Shown: positions 8,716 through 17,001, counted from the stretch's first letter. The stretch is 64,000 nt of DNA from Streptomyces sp. LHD-70 (GCF_031157275.1 NZ_JAVIFW010000002.1:558001-622000), one strand, 5' to 3'. A program made the numbers and translations. Notes: generated by a model not told the origin, from the letters alone.

Positions 8716-9707
8716 CGGAGCACTCCATCAGCAGGGGCGGCGTACGGGACGTAACCGAGCTTCTTGTCGACGACGTTGCGCAGCGGGCAGCCCGCGCGCC
8801 AGCGGCCGAAGTTGTCGACGAACACCGCCGCCAGGTCGTCCAGCCACGTCGTGGTGTCCGCCGACATGTGCGGCGAGACCAGGAGCCCCGGCGCCTCCCA
8901 CAGCGGACTGTCGGCGGGCAGCGGCTCCTCGCGGAACACGTCGAGCGCGGCGCCGCCCAACCGCCCGGCGCGCAACGCCTCCAGGAGGTCCTCCTCGACG
9001 ACGAGCGGGCCGCGCCCCACGTTCAGGAAACGGGCCCCGCGCTTCATCAGGCCGAAGGCGCGGGCGTCGAACATGTCCCTGGTCTGCTCGGTCAGCGGCG
9101 CCGCGCTCACCACCCAGTCGGCCTCCGGGAGCAGCGCGTCGAGCTCGGCGAAGGCGTGCACGCGGCCCACCTCCGGGTCGTCCGCGCGGGCCGTCCGGCC
9201 GACCAGGGCGACCCGCAGGCCGAGCGCGCCGAGCGTGCGTGCCGTGGCCCGGCCGATGGGCCCGCCGCCGACGACCACGGCGCGGGTGCCGCCGACCCGC
9301 TCCGTGACGCGGTGCTGCCAGACGTGGTCCCGCTGGCGGGCGTACGTACCCGCGAAATCCTTGGCGAGGGCGAGGATCTGGCCCGCGACGTACTCCGCGA
9401 TGGGCTGCTCGAAGACGCCGCGCGCGTTGGTGAGGACGGTGTCCGAATCGACCAGGGCGCGGAACATCAACCGGTCCACGCCCGCGCTCGCCGTGTGCAC
9501 CCAGCGCGGTCCGCCCGCGCGCGGCCAGGCGGCGGGCAGCGCGTCGGTGGCGAACTCCCAGACGAGCAGGGCGTCCGCGGCGGGCAGTTCGGCGGCGAGC
9601 CGGTCCTCGGTGACGAGGCGCAGCTCGGCCCGGCCGTCGAGCGGTTCGAGGCCGGGCGGCGGTTCACCCGAGAGGACCAGGACGCGCGGAGTGGTGCTGT
9701 CGGTCAT
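8712..9707 (-). CDS. D-2-hydroxyacid dehydrogenase
   Basis: A 331-residue NAD(P)-dependent oxidoreductase of the D-isomer-specific 2-hydroxyacid dehydrogenase family, which interconverts 2-oxoacids and D-2-hydroxyacids. The cofactor fold shows VVVGGGPIGRATARTLGALG, NVGRGPLVVEEDLLEAL is the usual post-Rossmann segment, and SPHMSADTT carries the catalytic histidine. It is first in a two-gene minus-strand operon with the amidase (4-base overlap) and divergent from the racemase-fold gene at 10,088. The FAD/Fe-S oxidase at 675 acts on the same class of compound, which hints that module A handles a D-2-hydroxyacid. Confidence 0.88.
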   Translation of the reverse strand: MTDSTTPRVLVLSGEPPPGLEPLDGRAELRLVTEDRLAAELPAADALLVWEFATDALPAAWPRAGGPRWVHTASAGVDRLMFRALVDSDTVLTNARGVFEQPIAEYVAGQILALAKDFAGTYARQRDHVWQHRVTERVGGTRAVVVGGGPIGRATARTLGALGLRVALVGRTARADDPEVGRVHAFAELDALLPEADWVVSAAPLTEQTRDMFDARAFGLMKRGARFLNVGRGPLVVEEDLLEALRAGRLGGAALDVFREEPLPADSPLWEAPGLLVSPHMSADTTTWLDDLAAVFVDNFGRWRAGCPLRNVVDKKLGYVPYAAPADGVLR

Positions 9708-9880
9708 ACGGCAGGCCGCCCTTCGATCGCGGTACGAACGGCCCCCAGTCCGGCCCTGGCGCCGCGTCAGGGGCCGTTGGAGGCGTCGTCCCGGGGCCGC
9801 GCGCCAGGGCCGGACCAGGGCGCCAGGGCACGGGATACGACGCCCTCAGCAGGGATTGACACGCTAGGCAGCAGATCTTT

Positions 9881-9896
9881 AGATTGTCAACAATCT
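9881..9896. promoter_or_regulatory. Predicted GntR operator, perfect palindrome (site 2)
   Basis: AGATTGT-CA-ACAATCT has two perfect 7-base arms. It lies in the divergent promoter between the hydroxyacid dehydrogenase/amidase operon (start 9707) and the racemase-fold gene (start 10,088). It is the best copy of the motif also seen at 5041-5056 and, degenerate, at 10,966-10,987. Each copy is upstream of a module A transcript, so the GntR protein at 11,846 is the likely ligand. Confidence 0.72.
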
Positions 9897-10087
9897 ACCG
9901 TGCCGGTGGCCGCGCGAACAGGCCGCGCCGGGCCCGGAGACCGCCACGGCCGCACAGCCCGCGGGGCACCCCCACGCCCCCTGCTGCGACTTCCCCGGCA
10001 CGGGTGCACACCACAACACCACTCCATGTCCACCAGGGCGCACGGCCGACCGTGCCCGTGCGCGTGCAGCGTCGAAGGGGAACTGCG

Positions 10088-10936
10088 TTGGACATCACCA
10101 CCCTGGGCGGTCCACTGCCCCAGTGCGGCGTCGGCGTCGTCGCACCGTTCGACTTCGCCCTCGACCGCGAGCTGTGGCGCTGGGTCCCGGACGAGGTCTC
10201 CCTGCACATCACCCGCACCCCGTTCGTCCCCGTCGAGGTCAGCCTCGACATGGCCCGCCTCATCAGTGAGCACGAGACGCTGCGCGCCGCGGTCTCGGCC
10301 CTCCAGGAGGTCGAGCCGCGCACCCTCGCGTACGCCTGCACCTCGGGCAGCTTCGTCGCCGGGCTCGCCGGGGAGCAGGCCATGTGCGCCCAGATGAGCA
10401 GCGCGTCCGGCGGGCTCCCGGCGGTCACCACGTCCGGGGCGCTCCTGGAGGCGCTCGCCGACCTGCGGGTGCGCAGGCTCGCCGTGATCACCCCGTACAC
10501 CCGCTCGGTGACGGACTCGCTCGCCGACTTCCTGCACCAGGTCGGCATCGAGGTCACCGGCCGCGAGTATCTGGGCCTGACCCGGAAGATCTGGGCGGTG
10601 CCCTACCGGGACGTGGTCGAGATGGCCCGCCACGTCACGCTCGGCGGCGCCGAGGCACTCTTCATCAGCTGCACCAATCTGCCCACCTACGACGTGATCC
10701 CGCAGCTGGAGGCCGAGCTGCGGATGCCGGTGCTGTCCGCGAACCAGGTCACGATGTGGGCGGCGCTGCGCCGCATCGGGGTCAAGCCCGTGGGCGACTA
10801 CCAGGCCCTGATCGACCCGCAAGCACGCGTGGCGGCCGTGCCGCCCCCACCCGTCGAGTCCGGCGCGGCCTCCCCCGCGGCGCCCGCCGAGTTGGCGTCC
10901 GACGTGCCCTCCGACCTGCCGTACGACCTGCCCTGA
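10088..10936 (+). CDS. Asp/Glu racemase-superfamily protein, maleate isomerase/AMDase-like (two-cysteine)
   Basis: A 282-residue protein of the maleate cis-trans isomerase / arylmalonate decarboxylase group. Both expected cysteines are present: Cys84 in AYACTSGSF and Cys195 in FISCTNLPTYD. The TTG start at 10,088 was chosen because AAGGGG lies 8 bases upstream and the family's usual N-terminus (LGGPLPQCGVGVVAPFDF) follows; an ATG at 9884 would add 68 low-quality residues and start inside the operator. The last ~35 residues are a Pro/Ala/Ser-rich tail. It precedes a paralogue at 11,044, and the substrate is unknown. Confidence 0.82.
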   Translation: MDITTLGGPLPQCGVGVVAPFDFALDRELWRWVPDEVSLHITRTPFVPVEVSLDMARLISEHETLRAAVSALQEVEPRTLAYACTSGSFVAGLAGEQAMCAQMSSASGGLPAVTTSGALLEALADLRVRRLAVITPYTRSVTDSLADFLHQVGIEVTGREYLGLTRKIWAVPYRDVVEMARHVTLGGAEALFISCTNLPTYDVIPQLEAELRMPVLSANQVTMWAALRRIGVKPVGDYQALIDPQARVAAVPPPPVESGAASPAAPAELASDVPSDLPYDLP

Positions 10937-10965
10937 TCCCCCGGTGCCGATGATCGGCCGCTCGC

Positions 10966-10987
10966 AGATTGTCGAATGTCTACAACT
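10966..10987. promoter_or_regulatory. Degenerate GntR operator (site 3)
   Basis: The 22 bases at 10,966-10,987 contain AGATTGTCG and then ATGTCTACAACT, giving one good half-site and a TTGTNNACAA-like core (ATGTCTACAA, 10,976-10,985). They lie 30 bp after one racemase-fold gene and 56 bp before the next. This may let the regulator control the second paralogue and its own downstream gene separately from the first. It is weaker than sites 1 and 2. Confidence 0.45.
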
Positions 10988-11043
10988 TTTCGTCGTCTCG
11001 TCGACAGCGGGCTAAACTTCCCGCGCGAAAGGAAATCGAACCC

Positions 11044-11811
11044 ATGCCTGACCGGACCACCTGCGTCGGATTTCTGTACCCGGGCCACTCCGCCGAGGAC
11101 GACTACCCCCGCCTCGAAGCGCTGCTCGGCGACGGCACCCGACTCCCCCTGGTGCACACGGACATGGGCGAGGACGCGCACCGCGTGGACGCCCTCCTGG
11201 AGATGGGCTCCACCCACCGCCTCGCCGACGGCCTCACCGAGCTCTCCCGGCACAGCCCCGACGTCGTCGTCTGGGCCTGCACCAGCGCCAGCTTCATCTA
11301 CGGCCCAAAGGGCGCTCTCCGCCAGGTCGAGGAACTCGCCGAGGCGGCGGGACTGCCCGTGAGCCGCGCCTCCTCGACGTCCTTCGCCTTCGCCCACGCC
11401 GTCCAGGCGCTCGGCGTGCGCAGGCTCGCGATCGCGGCGACCTACCCGGACGACGTCGCCGGCTACTTCGTACGCTTCCTCGAAGCCGCCGGGGCCGAGG
11501 TCGTCCAGGTCTCCGGGCGCGGCATCATCACGGCCGCCGAGGTCGGCACCCTCACCCGCGACCAGGTCCTGGACCTCGCCCTGTCCAACGACCACCCGGA
11601 CGCGGAGGCGGTCCTCCTGCCGGACACGGCCCTGCACACCATCGCCTACCTCGACGACCTCGAACAGGCCCTCGGCAAGCCGGTCCTGACCGCCAACCAG
11701 GTCTCCGCCTGGGAGGGCCTGCGCCTGGCGGGCGACGCGAAGCCGCGCACGGGCCTCGGCGCGCTGTTCGCGCTCTCGCACCATCCCCGTATCACCACCG
11801 GCGTGGCCTGA
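11044..11811 (+). CDS. Asp/Glu racemase-superfamily paralogue lacking the second catalytic cysteine
   Basis: A 255-residue member of the maleate isomerase/AMDase group. The first cysteine is kept (Cys79, in WACTSASFIYG), but where the neighbour has FISCTNLPT this protein has LLPDTALHT, so Asp194 stands in for the second cysteine. Two-base isomerisation or racemisation of the usual kind is therefore unlikely; it may be a decarboxylase, a one-base enzyme or a non-catalytic partner. GAAAGGA lies 12 bases before the ATG. The gene is 107 bp after its paralogue, with operator site 3 between, and 34 bp before the GntR gene. Confidence 0.82.
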   Translation: MPDRTTCVGFLYPGHSAEDDYPRLEALLGDGTRLPLVHTDMGEDAHRVDALLEMGSTHRLADGLTELSRHSPDVVVWACTSASFIYGPKGALRQVEELAEAAGLPVSRASSTSFAFAHAVQALGVRRLAIAATYPDDVAGYFVRFLEAAGAEVVQVSGRGIITAAEVGTLTRDQVLDLALSNDHPDAEAVLLPDTALHTIAYLDDLEQALGKPVLTANQVSAWEGLRLAGDAKPRTGLGALFALSHHPRITTGVA

Positions 11812-11845
11812 GCCCGGCCGCGCCCCGACCAAGGACAAACCGAAG

Positions 11846-12526
11846 ATGGCGGAAGTGAAGAGTCTGCGCCCCGTGAAGCGGGAGCCCGCGGCCATCGCGA
11901 TCGCGGCCCAGCTCACCCAGGCCATCATGGACGGCAGCCTGCCGCCCGGACACCAGCTCGGCGAGGCCGAGCTGGCGGCCCAACTCGGCGTCAGCCGGGG
12001 GCCGTTGCGGGAGGCGATGCAGCGTCTCGTGCAGCAGGGCATCGCGGTGAGCGAGCCGCACCGCGGCGTCTTCGTCACGAAGCTCGACGAGGGCGACGTA
12101 CGCGACATCTACTTCACCCGTTCCGCCATGGAAGCCGCGGCCTGCCGCCTCGTCCTGCGGCAGGACCCGCAGCGCACCGCCGACCGCCTCGCCAAGGCCC
12201 ACCGGGCGATGGCGACGGCGGCGCGGCGCGGGAACATGACCGGGCTCAGCGCCGCCGACATGGAGTGGCACCAGATCCTGGTCGCCGAGTCCGGCAGCCG
12301 CCGGCTCGCCCGGATCGCGGAGACCCTCTTCGTCGAGACCCGTATGTGCCTCTCGGCCCTCACCCACCGCCACCCCGACCCCCAGGCCATGGTCGAGGAG
12401 CACGCCGCCCTGATCGAGGCCCTCCGCGCGGCGGACGAGCCGCGGTTGCTGACGCTGCTTGAGGCTCATATGCAGGATGCGGTGGATCGGTTGACGGGTG
12501 GGGAGGGTGGGGCCGAGGCGGGCTAG
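11846..12526 (+). CDS. GntR-family transcriptional regulator (FadR/FCD type)
   Basis: A 226-residue regulator with an N-terminal winged helix (AIAAQLTQAIMDGSLPPG, then EAELAAQLGVSRGPLREAM) and a helical FCD ligand domain (DMEWHQILVAESG and later histidines in the usual metal/ligand positions). It is probably a repressor released by a carboxylate intermediate of module A. It is the last gene of the plus-strand run, 34 bp after the racemase-fold paralogue, and its stop overlaps the convergent symporter stop (CTAG at 12,523-12,526). The operators at 5041, 9881 and 10,966 are its likely targets. Confidence 0.88.
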   Translation: MAEVKSLRPVKREPAAIAIAAQLTQAIMDGSLPPGHQLGEAELAAQLGVSRGPLREAMQRLVQQGIAVSEPHRGVFVTKLDEGDVRDIYFTRSAMEAAACRLVLRQDPQRTADRLAKAHRAMATAARRGNMTGLSAADMEWHQILVAESGSRRLARIAETLFVETRMCLSALTHRHPDPQAMVEEHAALIEALRAADEPRLLTLLEAHMQDAVDRLTGGEGGAEAG

Positions 12527-14043
12527 GTCGACCTGATCCGTTCCGTCGGCTCGGGCACCGTCGATCGCCCTTCGGGCTCGTCCTCGAGCTCCCCCAGCCT
12601 TCGGCCGGGAGGTGCCCCCAGACGGGCTGAAATCACCGCCGGGCTTCGGCGCCGCAGAGCCTCCACCGCCACCGTGACCGCGATGTTGGCCAGCAACGCC
12701 GGCAGCCCCGGGTCGACCGTGCCGATGTCCACGCCCCCGAACGTCAGCCAGCTCAGGACCGCGACGCCGGTGAGGATCCCGCTGAGCGCGGCGGTGGCGC
12801 TGAGCCGGACGCGGCGGGCGAGGCCCATCACGATCGCCGGGGCGAGCTGGGTGAGACCGCCGTACGTCAGCAGCAGCAGGTTGGACAGCAGGTCGGGGCG
12901 GGCGAGGCCGAGGACCAGGGCGAGTCCGGCGGCGGCGATCGCGACGGCGTGCGTCACCCGCAGCTGGGCCCGGTCGCCCCGGACGCCGAGGAGGTTGCGG
13001 GAGACCAGGCTGGAGATGCCGACGATGATCGCGGCGGAGGGCACCATCGCGGCGGAGGCCGCGGCGACGGCGACGAGTCCGACGAGCCACCCCGGCAGGG
13101 TCTGTCCGGCGAGGGTCAGGGCGACGGCGTTGCCCGGCGAGTCGGGGGCGAGGCCGAGGACACCGGCGAAGCCGACGATCACCGGGATCATCAGGGCGAG
13201 TTGATACAGCGGCAGCCAGATGGCGTTCTTGCGCAGCGCGCGGCCGCTGCCTGCGGCGAGGACCGGCGGCCACAGATGCGCCATGGTGCCGAGGCCGCCG
13301 CCGATGCCGGAGATCACCACGGCGCTGATGAACCAGGCGGTGTCGTACCCCTCCTGGTCGAAGCCGAGCAGGGCCGGACGCTCCTCTCGGATCGTGGTGA
13401 AGAGCCCGCCGAGGCCGCCGTCGAGGGAGGCCAGGACGCCGACGGCGAGCACGATCAGGCCGATCACCATCAGGAAGTCCTTGAGGTAGGCGACCCGGGC
13501 GATGCCGCGGATGCCGGACCACAGGACGAAGCCGACGGTGAGGACGGTGGCGAGGACCATGGAGAGCCGTCCGCCCGCCGCGCTCCCGGTGGCCAGTTCG
13601 ACGATCATGCCGAGTCCGGTGATCTGGAGCTGGAGGTACGGGAGCAGGAAGACGGCTCCGACGACGGCGACGACCTTGCCGAGCAGCGGGCTGCGGAAGC
13701 GGTCGGTGAAGAAGTCGGCCTGGGTGAGATAGCCGCCCTGGACGCCGAGTTCACGCATCCGGGGCATCGTGAAGTACTGCAGGATCAGGTTGATGGAGAG
13801 GTAGCAGAGGGCGAAGCACGCGGCGACGCCGCCGCCGAAGGCGATCCCGGCGAGGCCGAGGAAGCTGAAGGTGGTGAACGCCTCGCCGGCCTGCAGGAAC
13901 CAGGTGGTGAAGGCCCCGAAGCCGCGCTTGGCGACGGTCCATTCGCCGATGCCGTCCTGCTTGCGGCGGCGTCCGCCGATGCCGACGGCGGCCAGGCCGA
14001 CGATCCCGATGAGGGTGACGACGGTCGTGGGGTCGAGGCTCAT
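12523..14043 (-). CDS. Sodium:solute symporter (SSS family)
   Basis: A 506-residue membrane protein with about 13 hydrophobic helices, typical of Na+-coupled uptake carriers. Family-like segments include AGEAFTTFSFLGLAGIAFGGG near the N-terminus and the GGL-rich helices. The start ATG at 14,043 overlaps the stop of the DUF3311 gene (14,040), the usual SSS-DUF3311 pairing. The final ~30 codons (GRRLGELEDEPEGRSTVPEP) are encoded inside a dispersed repeat, so the native C-terminus seems to have been replaced or extended. The substrate is unknown; cotranscription with an amidase suggests an amide or carboxylate. Confidence 0.85.
   Translation of the reverse strand: MSLDPTTVVTLIGIVGLAAVGIGGRRRKQDGIGEWTVAKRGFGAFTTWFLQAGEAFTTFSFLGLAGIAFGGGVAACFALCYLSINLILQYFTMPRMRELGVQGGYLTQADFFTDRFRSPLLGKVVAVVGAVFLLPYLQLQITGLGMIVELATGSAAGGRLSMVLATVLTVGFVLWSGIRGIARVAYLKDFLMVIGLIVLAVGVLASLDGGLGGLFTTIREERPALLGFDQEGYDTAWFISAVVISGIGGGLGTMAHLWPPVLAAGSGRALRKNAIWLPLYQLALMIPVIVGFAGVLGLAPDSPGNAVALTLAGQTLPGWLVGLVAVAAASAAMVPSAAIIVGISSLVSRNLLGVRGDRAQLRVTHAVAIAAAGLALVLGLARPDLLSNLLLLTYGGLTQLAPAIVMGLARRVRLSATAALSGILTGVAVLSWLTFGGVDIGTVDPGLPALLANIAVTVAVEALRRRSPAVISARLGAPPGRRLGELEDEPEGRSTVPEPTERIRST
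12544..12620. repeat. Dispersed repeat forming the 3' end of the symporter gene
   Basis: The segment beginning GTCGGCTCGGGC and continuing through CTTCGGGCTCGTCCTC matches the intergenic element at 57,060-57,105. In this copy it is translated as the symporter's C-terminal tail. The adjoining AGCCTTCGGCCGGGAGGTGC stretch is another common Streptomyces repeat type. Confidence 0.6.
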
Positions 14044-14285
14044 CGGCCGGCCTCCTCGGTGGCTCCGGCCGACGGGGCGGCGGCGAGGTCGTCGTCCCGG
14101 TCCATCCGGGCGAGCCGTTCGGTGAGCGCGAGGCAGACGGTGGTGCCGGCGGTCCAGGACAGGCACCAGACGAGGACGGACGGCAGCCCGAACCACAGGT
14201 GCGGGCCGTTGACGAACGGCAGGAACGGCGTACTGAGGAACCCGAGCACGGGCAGCACGGCCCAGAGCAGGTGCGGTCTTCTCAA
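14040..14285 (-). CDS. DUF3311 small membrane subunit of SSS symporter
   Basis: An 81-residue protein with two hydrophobic helices (RPHLLWAVLPVLGFL... and GLPSVLVWCLSWTAGTTVCLAL), matching DUF3311, which is regularly encoded just before an SSS symporter and probably helps form the carrier. It has no ATG; TTG at 14,285 was chosen because GGGAG lies 5 bases upstream and the RRPHLLW start is typical. It overlaps the symporter start by 4 bases and follows the amidase (stop 14,375) by 89 bp. Confidence 0.75.
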   Translation of the reverse strand: MRRPHLLWAVLPVLGFLSTPFLPFVNGPHLWFGLPSVLVWCLSWTAGTTVCLALTERLARMDRDDDLAAAPSAGATEEAGR

Positions 14286-14374
14286 CGTGACTCCCGGGGA
14301 GAGGCGGGGACGAGCCGGAGAGGGTGGTACGAGAGAGGCGTTGGACAGGTAGGGGTGCGGACCGGCCGCCGGTG

Positions 14375-15805
14375 TTACGCGGCGGAGTCCAGGTCCGGGC
14401 GGCGGCGGCCGTGGCCGGTCGCGGCCTCGTACACCGCGCCGATCTCCAGGACCGCTCGCTCGGCGCGGGGGCGGCCGACGATCTGCAGGCCCACGGGGAG
14501 ACCGCCGGGCGTGAAGCCGGCGGGGACGGCGAGCGCGGGGGCGCCGACTACGGAGAGGAAGTACGCGGAACGCATCCAGTCGAGGTAGGTGTGCTGGGGA
14601 ACGCCGTCGACCGTCTGCGGGTACTCGGCGTCGACGTCGAACGGGACGACCTGGCTGACGGGGGCGAGCAGCACGTCGTAGCGCTCGAAGAAGGCGGTGG
14701 CGGCGAGGTGGATGCGGGTGTGCTCCGCGTGGGCGCGGGCGATGTCGGCGCCCGTGAGGCCGCGGCCGGCCTCGATGTTCCAGATGAGGCTGGGCTTGAA
14801 CGCCTCGGGGTGCCGGTCGAGGAGCGAGCCGAGGCCGAGGTGGAACTCCTGGGCGCGCAGGGTGCGGAAGACCTCCTCGGCGCCGTCGAGGTCGGGGCAG
14901 TCCTCCTCGACGTGGGCGCCGAGCTCCTCGAAGACGGCGCGCTGGGCGGCGAACACGTCCCGGACGTCCCGGTCGACGGGGACGCGGCCGCCGAGGTCGG
15001 GGGCCCAGGCGACGCGCAGTCCGGTGAGGTCGGCGCGGGTGAACGGGGCGCGGAACGCGGCGGGTTCGGGGCTGTCCAGGGAGAGCGGGGAGCGTGCGTC
15101 GTGACCGGCCATCACGGAGAGGAGCAGGGCGACGTCGGCGACGGAGCGGCCCATCGGCCCGGCGACGGCGAGGGTCTCCCAGAGGTTGGCGGCGGGCAGG
15201 GCGGGGACGCGTCCCGGGGTGGGGCGCAGGCCGACGACGTTGCAGAAGGAGGCGGGGTTGCGGAGCGAGCCGCCCATGTCGGAACCGTCGGCGAGTGGCT
15301 GGAGCCCGGCTGCCAGGGCCGCGGCGGCGCCTCCGCTGCTGCCGCCGGCGGAGCGGCCGGTGTCGTAGGGGTTGCGGGTGGCGCCGAAGACGGTGTTGAA
15401 GGTGTGCGAACCGGCGGCGAACTCGGGGACGTTGGTCTTGCCGACGCGGATCGCGCCGGCCGACTGGATGCGGTCGACGAGGAGTTCGTCCTCGTCGGGG
15501 ACGTGGTCGGCGAAGAGCGGGGAGCCGTGGGTGGTGCGCATCCCGCGGGTGAGGTGGGTGTCCTTGAAGGCGAGGGGCAGCCCGTGCAGGGGACCGGTGG
15601 CCTCGCCCCGTACGAGCTGTTCGTCGGCTCTGGCGGCGGCGGCGAGCGCGCCGTCCGCGTCGACCGTCACCAGGGCGTTGAGGCGGGGGTTGAGGCGTTC
15701 GATGCGCTCCAGGTGGGCGGTCACGACCTCGCGGGCGGACAGCTCCCGACGCCGGATGCGAGCGGCGAGTTCGGTGGCGTCGAGCAGGCAGGGGTGATCG
15801 GTCAT
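14375..15805 (-). CDS. Amidase, amidase-signature family (second copy)
   Basis: A 476-residue amidase-signature enzyme. The triad residues lie in LAFKDTHLTRG (Lys), SAGGSSGGAAAALAAG (cis-Ser) and ADGSDMGGSLRNPASFC (nucleophile Ser). It differs clearly from the amidase at 7264, so it is not a recent duplication. The ATG at 15,805 is preferred over a longer form from 15,877 because the family's N-terminus (LLDATELAARIRRRELS) begins just after it. It heads an amidase-DUF3311-symporter operon and lies 150 bp after the Lrp-type regulator on the same strand. It would release ammonia from an imported amide. Confidence 0.87.
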   Translation of the reverse strand: MTDHPCLLDATELAARIRRRELSAREVVTAHLERIERLNPRLNALVTVDADGALAAAARADEQLVRGEATGPLHGLPLAFKDTHLTRGMRTTHGSPLFADHVPDEDELLVDRIQSAGAIRVGKTNVPEFAAGSHTFNTVFGATRNPYDTGRSAGGSSGGAAAALAAGLQPLADGSDMGGSLRNPASFCNVVGLRPTPGRVPALPAANLWETLAVAGPMGRSVADVALLLSVMAGHDARSPLSLDSPEPAAFRAPFTRADLTGLRVAWAPDLGGRVPVDRDVRDVFAAQRAVFEELGAHVEEDCPDLDGAEEVFRTLRAQEFHLGLGSLLDRHPEAFKPSLIWNIEAGRGLTGADIARAHAEHTRIHLAATAFFERYDVLLAPVSQVVPFDVDAEYPQTVDGVPQHTYLDWMRSAYFLSVVGAPALAVPAGFTPGGLPVGLQIVGRPRAERAVLEIGAVYEAATGHGRRRPDLDSAA

Positions 15806-15955
15806 CGTGGTGTCCCGAGGGCAGGGGTGGGCGGCGCGCGAACGGGCGCGCTCGCACAGAGGTGTGCGGTCCCACACTGCGATCCTCTGACGAGAAACAT
15901 CAATATGCAGGTCTGGATGAACTTTTCAGACGCTTACGAATCCCCAGGGAATGTT

Positions 15956-16951
15956 TCAGTCACCTTTGAGCAGTGCGGTCGGGGTTCCGCTGCGCTTGAA
16001 CGCCTCCACGACCAGGTGTGACTGCACGGACTCGACGTGGCTCACCCAGGGGCGCCGGGTCAGGAAGTCGTGGAGCGCCTCCTTGTCGGGCTGCGTGACG
16101 TCGACCAGGAGTTGGTGTTCGCCCATGACGACGGCGGCGTACCGCACCAGTGAGTCCTCGACGAGCATCCGGCCGACCGTCTCGACCTCGTCCGGCCGCG
16201 TGCGGATCCACAGCATCGCCTCGACCGGAAGACCGAGCAGTGCGGGTTCGACCGCCGCCCGGATGGAGACCGCGCCCGAGGCGATCAGCGACTCGACCCG
16301 GCGGCGGGCCGTGGCGACCGACACCCCGGCGAGGGCGGCGAGTTCGTCGTGGGTGCGGCGGCCGTCCTCGGCGAGGGCGAGCAGGATCGCCTCCTCGTCG
16401 GGCACCCACGGGCCGTGCTCGGCGCCGACCCCGTCGGCGAACGGGTCGACGCCGCCGAGCTCCGCCACCTCGTCCGCGTCGAGGATGTCGGGACGCCACT
16501 CGTGCACGGTCCTGAAGTACCGCAGGACCGGGGTGATCTGCTGGCCCGCGAGGCCCGGGAGCGCGGGCACCTCCTCGTACATCAGCTGCGCGAGCCGGCG
16601 CGGCGTGCACTGGATCTCGGCGACACAGTCGACGGATCCGGCCAGGACGTACGAGAAGACGGTGTCCTCGCGGCGGGCGGCGGCGACGGCGGTGTCCCGC
16701 ACCCGTCCCGGCAGACAGCCGAGCCGTGCGATCACCGTCTCCCCGCGGACCACGAGGCCGGTGACGGCGACCGCCCCGCCGTCGAGGAGCCGCGCCCCGC
16801 GCCGGGCCACCTTCCGCTCGGGCTCGCCGAGGGCGGCGGCGATCCGGCGCCACGAGGCACGGCCGTCGATCTGGAGGGCGGCGACGATCCGGCGGTCGAG
16901 CGGGTCGAGCGGGTCGAGGGGCCCGGAGGGCCAGGGGGCGGTGGAGGTCAC
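15956..16951 (-). CDS. Lrp/AsnC-family regulator with duplicated DNA-binding units
   Basis: A 331-residue protein, about twice the length of a simple Lrp, with two AsnC-type helix-turn-helix units (DRRIVAALQIDGRASWRRIA near the N-terminus and ALAEDGRRTHDELAALAGVS near residue 195) and a RAM-like ligand region. Such tandem Lrp proteins are common in Streptomyces and respond to amino acids or related compounds. It lies between the amidase operon (same strand) and the divergent flavin monooxygenase operon at 17,121, so it could control either or both. Confidence 0.87.
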   Translation of the reverse strand: MTSTAPWPSGPLDPLDPLDRRIVAALQIDGRASWRRIAAALGEPERKVARRGARLLDGGAVAVTGLVVRGETVIARLGCLPGRVRDTAVAAARREDTVFSYVLAGSVDCVAEIQCTPRRLAQLMYEEVPALPGLAGQQITPVLRYFRTVHEWRPDILDADEVAELGGVDPFADGVGAEHGPWVPDEEAILLALAEDGRRTHDELAALAGVSVATARRRVESLIASGAVSIRAAVEPALLGLPVEAMLWIRTRPDEVETVGRMLVEDSLVRYAAVVMGEHQLLVDVTQPDKEALHDFLTRRPWVSHVESVQSHLVVEAFKRSGTPTALLKGD

Positions 16952-17001
16952 GCGTCGACCTTAACGAGGGCCGGGCGTCCACGGATCGGACGCATCTGGA
17001 A

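Noticed and set aside
9884..10087. Upstream ATG extension of the racemase-fold gene at 10,088
   Set aside because: It begins inside the operator palindrome, has no ribosome binding site, and adds 68 Arg/Pro-rich residues. TTG at 10,088 has AAGGGG upstream.
15894..15957. GAAACAT (15,894) and ATGTTTC (15,951) as an operator before the second amidase
   Set aside because: The arms are 50 bp apart and one lies over the end of the Lrp gene, so the pairing is too weak to call.
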